This document shows, one piece after another, positions 7,301 through 9,701 of a stretch of 9,701 bases of DNA. Position 1 is the first letter of the stretch. The number at the start of each line of letters is the position of its first letter. Below the pieces are notes generated by a model. It was not told the DNA's origin. It saw nothing but the letters and a program-made list of their open reading frames with translations, and did not search any database. Location of the stretch: assembly GCA_002403305.1 (NCBI GenBank), contig DHHM01000013.1, forward strand, positions 8,920 through 18,620, given 5' to 3'. The position numbers were made by a program, and so were the translations under genes. This DNA is from Bacteroidales bacterium UBA4772 (lineage in GTDB: Bacteria > Bacteroidota > Bacteroidia > Bacteroidales > VadinHA17).

Positions 7301-7954
7301 GCCTCTTGTGACGGGGTGTTCAGGATTGAGAGCCTGATCACGGAAACGTTTTACAGATTCCATATCGACCAGCTTCTTCATGTCTTCAATGTCGATGGCT
7401 TCTATCTTCTGTATCTCCGATGATGAGCGGAAACCGTCAAAGAAATGGAGGAAGGGCACTCTCGACTTAATGGCTGACAGGTGTGCCACACCTGCAATGT
7501 CCATGATCTCCTGTACGCTGCCGCTGGCAATCAGTGCGAAACCTGTCTGGCGTGTTGCATATATGTCACTGTGGTCGCCAAATATCGACAGGGCATGGGC
7601 AGCAAGGGTGCGTGCACTGACGTGGAAAACGCCCGGGAGCAGCTCTCCCGATATCTTGTACATGTTGGGTATCATCAGGAGGAGACCCTGCGATGCGGTG
7701 AATGTTGAGGTAAGGGCACCCGACTGCAGAGAGCCATGAACAGCTCCTGCGGCACCGGCTTCGCTCTGCATCTCAACCACCTTAACCTCCTCACCGAACA
7801 TGTTTTTGAGCCCGTGAGCAGCCCACTCATCAACATACTCTGCCATGGTTGATGAGGGAGTGATAGGATAGATACAGGCCACCTCGCTGAACATATATGC
7901 AATGTGCGATGCTGCCTGGTTGCCGTCACAAGTAATGAATTTCTTTGTTGCCAT
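4394..7954 (-). CDS. nifJ: Pyruvate:ferredoxin (flavodoxin) oxidoreductase, single-chain
   Basis: This 1186-residue cytoplasmic enzyme converts pyruvate, CoA and oxidised ferredoxin to acetyl-CoA, CO2 and reduced ferredoxin. All family parts are fused in order: the pyrimidine-binding domain (about 1-255; YPITPSS at 29-35, Glu65, Arg115), domain II (about 265-385), the gamma domain (about 420-610, with EKR linker), a 2[4Fe-4S] ferredoxin domain with Cys691/694/697/701 and Cys746/749/752/756, and the TPP-binding domain (about 805-1120). The proximal cluster ligands are Cys814, Cys817, Cys842 and Cys1073. Thr32, Glu65, Arg115 and Asn998 line up with active-site residues of the Desulfovibrio africanus enzyme, offset by one or two. 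The C-terminal extension is shorter than in that enzyme (total 1232), so oxygen protection by that tail may be reduced. The ATG start follows an A/T-rich leader. It has a promoter candidate at 8007-8014 and a strong terminator. A complete nifJ supports anaerobic fermentation; despite the name, no nitrogen-fixation genes are near. Confidence 0.97.
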   Translation of the reverse strand: MATKKFITCDGNQAASHIAYMFSEVACIYPITPSSTMAEYVDEWAAHGLKNMFGEEVKVVEMQSEAGAAGAVHGSLQSGALTSTFTASQGLLLMIPNMYKISGELLPGVFHVSARTLAAHALSIFGDHSDIYATRQTGFALIASGSVQEIMDIAGVAHLSAIKSRVPFLHFFDGFRSSSEIQKIEAIDIEDMKKLVDMESVKRFRDQALNPEHPVTRGTAQNPDIFFQAREASNPFYENLDDTVNEYMEQISALTGREYKPFTYYGDPDAEHIIMAMGSVTETIRETIDYLAETKGSKLGLITVHLYRPFSAKYLLNVLPGKVKTITVLDRTKEPGANGEPLYLDVKDVFYDRDVRPVILGGRYGLSSKDTTPAQIISVFENMEQEKPMNQFTVGIKDDVTFRSLPLLPEINVSDRSTYSAKFYGLGSDGTVGANKNSIKIIGETTDKYCQAYFAYDSKKSGGITVSHLRFGDKPIRSPYLVNTPDFVACHVPAYLDKYDMLKGLKKGGIFLLNSIWDAEETRSKLPDHIKRYLAENNIDFYIINATEIAEEIGLGTRTNTIMQSAFFKVAEVIPYKLAIDEMKHAVVKAYGKKGENIVKMNNEAIDRGGMVTKVEIPAEWASMKVAPPAVDGKRPEFIRDVADVINGQRGDDLPVSAFVGREDGTFPAGTAAWEKRGIAVNVPEWQIDPCTQCNQCSYVCPHAAIRPFLLTDEELAAAPEGITAKQGIGNTKTHKFRIQVSVLDCTGCGNCADVCPSKEKALIMKPLESQMHQADFWTYMHEVVGYKDTLVDKYTNVKNSQFAQPLFEFSGACAGCGETPYIKAITQLFGDRMVISNATGCSSIYGGSAPSMPYTVNRNGNGPAWANSLFEDNAEYGFGLMLGATRIRQRIERLMKENIDGGLAPVTVAAFNEWIAEKNNAKTSRSASEKVIAACEKDKAPVCKEILDLKQYLVKRSYWVFGGDGWAYDIGYGGLDHVLASGEDINLLVLDTEVYSNTGGQASKSTPAGAVAKFAASGKKIRKKDLGQMAMTYGYVYVAQVAMGASQNQYFKAIREAEEFPGPSLIIAYSPCINHGLRKGMGKSQEQEKDAVTAGYWHLYRNDPRLEHQGKNPFQLDSKEPDWSKFQDFLKSEVRYTALLKEFPQEAEVLFKQAEENSKWRYESYKRLSEMEFGTVEEEAKEKTE

Positions 7955-8000
7955 TTCTAAGTATAAAATTTTTTATTGTCAAAAAGCTGATTGAAAAAAT

Positions 8001-8021
8001 AAATCGCAAAGTTACCGATTT
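8001..8021 (-). promoter_or_regulatory. Inverted repeat enclosing the nifJ -7 box, with trailing T-run
   Basis: AAATCG (8001-8006) and CGATTT (8016-8021) are perfect complements with a 9-base loop that is exactly the TAACTTTG box plus one base. On the minus strand the second arm is followed by ATTTTTT (8000-7994). Starting 10 bases after the rho stop, it could serve as a weak terminator for rho, as an operator on the nifJ promoter, or be chance; the stem has only two G-C pairs. Confidence 0.3.
8007..8014 (-). promoter_or_regulatory. Candidate -7 promoter box of nifJ
   Basis: TAACTTTG followed by CG on the minus strand matches TAnnTTTG exactly. It lies in the 77-base rho-nifJ gap and would give an A/T-rich leader of about 45-50 bases. 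Such A/T-rich, structure-poor leaders favour initiation in Bacteroidota, which rely little on Shine-Dalgarno pairing; none is visible here. No TTTG -33 element is seen at 19-21 bases upstream, where the sequence runs into the end of rho. Confidence 0.55.
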
Positions 8022-8031
8022 TCCGGGAGAT

Positions 8032-9701
8032 TTACTCACTGTTCATGGAAATCAGGAACTCCTCGTTGGAGCGCGTTTGCGTTATCCTGTCGCGCAGGAA
8101 TTCCATGGCCTCCACCGAGTTCATGTCGGTCAGATAGTTGCGCAGTATCCAGATCTTGCTGAGCATGTTTTTCTCAAGAAGAAGGTCTTCACGCCTTGTG
8201 CTGGAGGCCGGAATGTCAATCGACGGGAATATCCTCCTGTTGGAGAGCTTGCGGTCAAGCTGCAGTTCCATGTTGCCGGTGCCCTTGAATTCTTCAAAGA
8301 TAACGTCGTCCATCTTGGACCCGGTGTCGGTAAGTGCCGTGGCTATTATTGTCAGTGAGCCGCCGTTCTCAATGTTGCGTGCCGCGCCGAAGAACCTCTT
8401 GGGCTTATGAAGGGCGTTGGAGTCGACACCGCCCGAGAGCACCTTGCCCGATGCCGGCGCTATGGTGTTGAATGCTCTGGCAAGACGGGTGATGGAGTCA
8501 AGCAGAATGACGACATCATGACCGCACTCCACAAGCCTCTTGGCTTTCTCCTGCACTATGGTGGCAATTCGTACATGTCTCTCGGCAGGCTCGTCAAAGG
8601 TTGATGCAATGACCTCGGCATTGACATTGCGGGCCATCTCGGTAACCTCCTCGGGCCGCTCGTCGATGAGCAGTATCATGAGGTATACCTCCGGATGGAA
8701 CTTGGCAATAGCGTTGGCAATATCCTGGAGGAGGATGGTCTTACCGGTCTTGGGCTGGGCCACAATGAGGCCACGCTGGCCCTTGCCGATGGGACAGAAC
8801 ATATCAACTATCCGGGCTGACAGATTACCCTCGCCGGGTTTGCAGAGGGTGAATTTTTCATTGGGGAAGAGAGGTGTGAGATAGTCGAACGGCACACGGT
8901 CACGAATGAAATCGGGTGTCCGGCCGTTGATCTCTTCCACCTTTATAAGAGGGAAATACTTTTCTCCCTCCCGCGGAGGGCGGATGGTACCCCTGATCGT
9001 ATCTCCGGTCTTCAGTCCGAAGAGCTTTATCTGCGACTGTGATACATATATGTCATCAGGGGAACTCAGGTAGTTGTAGTCAGGTGAGCGCAGGAAACCG
9101 TAACCGTCAGGCATGATCTCCAGTACTCCGGTGTTTGCAACAATACCCTCAAAGTCGTACATCCTCTCCTTCTTCTCTTCCCTGACCGGCGCCGGCGCAT
9201 CATGATGGCTCCCTGAGGGTTCAGAGGTTGCAGGAGGAATGATCACTGTGTCGTCAGCTGCTGCGGCCTCACGGATTCCGTTTGTATCCGCTTCACTTTC
9301 GGCGAACCTGAGAAGATCATTATCATTCTCGTGTGCAGCGTCGGTTTCAAGCAGCGTCCTCTCTTTCTGTATCTCCTCCTTGCCGGGAGCCGGGGTGGAA
9401 GAGGGTTGCGGACGTTCACCGTCACCTTTGCGCTGTTCCTGCTGGTCGTTCTTGTATGTGCGGGGCCTCTTGCTGCGATTTTGCTGCCACTGCTGTCTCT
9501 GATCCTGTCTCTGATCCTGTCTCTGATCCTGCTTCTGATCCTGAGGCTGCTGCCGGCTTTGCTGCTGCTGATCCTGGGGTTGTTGCAGCTGGCTCTGCTG
9601 ATCCTGGGGCTTCTGCTGCTGATCCCGGGGCGGTTGCAGCTGGCTCTGCTGATCCTGGGGCTTCTGCTGCTGATCCCGGGGCGGTTGCTGCTGTCTCTGC
9701 T
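8032..9701 (-). CDS. rho: Transcription termination factor Rho with Q-rich insertion (5' end outside window)
   Basis: Rho is a hexameric RNA helicase that ends transcription. The frame stays open to the window edge: 555 residues are visible and the start lies beyond 9701. GTG at 9246 is in frame but is an internal valine codon, not the start, since no stop occurs upstream and the sequence there is Rho-like linker. Visible residues 1-70 are a Gln/Asp/Arg/Pro-rich repeat region; 71-180 a charged disordered linker; 183-235 the cold-shock RNA-binding domain (DGYGFLRSPDYNYL at 198-211); 236-555 the RecA-type ATPase. The latter has Walker A AQPKTGKT (314-321), LLIDERPEEVTEM (343-355), Walker B VVILLDSITR (396-405), and Q- and R-loop segments with SGGVDSNALHKPKRFFGAARN (from 422) and TDTGSKMDDVIFEEFKGTGN (from 457). 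The catalytic core is complete. The usual helical N-terminal Rho_N domain is presumably upstream, outside the window. Bacteroidota Rho proteins are known for such long insertions. Confidence 0.96.
   Translation of the reverse strand, partial: QRQQQPPRDQQQKPQDQQSQLQPPRDQQQKPQDQQSQLQQPQDQQQQSRQQPQDQKQDQRQDQRQDQRQQWQQNRSKRPRTYKNDQQEQRKGDGERPQPSSTPAPGKEEIQKERTLLETDAAHENDNDLLRFAESEADTNGIREAAAADDTVIIPPATSEPSGSHHDAPAPVREEKKERMYDFEGIVANTGVLEIMPDGYGFLRSPDYNYLSSPDDIYVSQSQIKLFGLKTGDTIRGTIRPPREGEKYFPLIKVEEINGRTPDFIRDRVPFDYLTPLFPNEKFTLCKPGEGNLSARIVDMFCPIGKGQRGLIVAQPKTGKTILLQDIANAIAKFHPEVYLMILLIDERPEEVTEMARNVNAEVIASTFDEPAERHVRIATIVQEKAKRLVECGHDVVILLDSITRLARAFNTIAPASGKVLSGGVDSNALHKPKRFFGAARNIENGGSLTIIATALTDTGSKMDDVIFEEFKGTGNMELQLDRKLSNRRIFPSIDIPASSTRREDLLLEKNMLSKIWILRNYLTDMNSVEAMEFLRDRITQTRSNEEFLISMNSE
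9493..9540 (-). repeat. 12-base tandem repeat in rho, encoding DQRQ
   Basis: Four consecutive 12-base units lie here, three identical (plus strand CTGTCTCTGATC) and the fourth with two changes (CTGCTTCTGATC). They encode DQRQ three times after a DQKQ. The identity at DNA level, including synonymous positions, points to recent slippage duplication and not only to selection for the peptide. Confidence 0.9.
9591..9701 (-). repeat. 51-base tandem repeat in rho, running off the window
   Basis: Two full 51-base copies (9591-9641 and 9642-9692) differ at one base (9638 A against 9689 T, a Leu/Gln change). A third copy begins at 9693, matching 8 of the 9 bases visible. A degenerate shorter relative lies at 9561-9590. 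The unit is 17 codons, so copy-number change keeps the reading frame. The peptide unit is QLQPPRDQQQKPQDQQS. The array continues beyond the window, so its true size is unknown. Confidence 0.9.

Noticed and set aside
7963..7976. A/T palindrome (ATAAAA-TT-TTTTAT) in the nifJ leader as an Fnr- or Arc-type site
   Set aside because: It lacks the TTGAT half-sites of Fnr boxes, and palindromes of this size are expected by chance in such A/T-rich DNA.
9244..9246. GTG at 9246 as the rho start codon
   Set aside because: The frame continues open upstream to the window edge with Rho-insertion-like sequence, and Bacteroidota Rho carries a further N-terminal domain, so this is an internal Val codon.
9247..9701. 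Plus strand opposite the Rho repeats is open and would encode a leucine-rich, membrane-like peptide
   Set aside because: CAG-rich sense codons become CTG (Leu) on the other strand and GAT becomes ATC (Ile), so the hydrophobic look is an artefact of the Q/D-rich repeat. The frame has no ATG start in the window.

Overview
The window reads as an ordinary chromosomal segment of an anaerobic or fermentative member of the Bacteroidota, probably Bacteroidales-like. Three things point there. The intergenic gaps carry TAnnTTTG-type -7 promoter boxes instead of E. coli-like -10 boxes. Start codons are preceded by A-rich leaders or very short leaders, not by clear Shine-Dalgarno sequences. The rho gene has the long low-complexity N-terminal insertion typical of this phylum. 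A complete single-chain pyruvate:ferredoxin oxidoreductase supports anaerobic metabolism. Assignment below phylum is not possible from this sequence alone.

All six genes lie on the minus strand, so transcription runs from right to left. From the right: rho (5' end outside the window, stop at 8032), nifJ (7954-4394), ruvX (4256-3822), def (3825-3265), comEC (3202-1430) and trkA (1386-34). The gaps are short, 137 bases at most, so no stretch over 300 bases lacks a gene. ruvX and def overlap by ATGA and are probably translationally coupled. nifJ is closed by a strong intrinsic terminator (4341-4371), so it is likely a transcription unit of its own. trkA, ruvX and nifJ are each preceded by the same TAACTTTGC core, and comEC has a separate two-part promoter candidate, so the block looks like several short units rather than one operon.

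The genes are housekeeping functions without one shared pathway: transcription termination (Rho), pyruvate oxidation to acetyl-CoA and reduced ferredoxin (NifJ), pre-rRNA or Holliday-junction nuclease-fold protein (RuvX), N-terminal deformylation (Def), DNA uptake channel (ComEC) and potassium uptake gating (TrkA). I see no mobile element, CRISPR array, tRNA, rRNA or defence system.

The parts most worth a second look are the glutamine-rich tandem-repeat region of Rho at the right edge (9493-9701), which runs off the window; a heptamer repeat at the left edge (1-28); a G8 tract within trkA; and the compact promoter/terminator arrangements around nifJ and comEC. I found no convincing evidence of a previously undescribed system.
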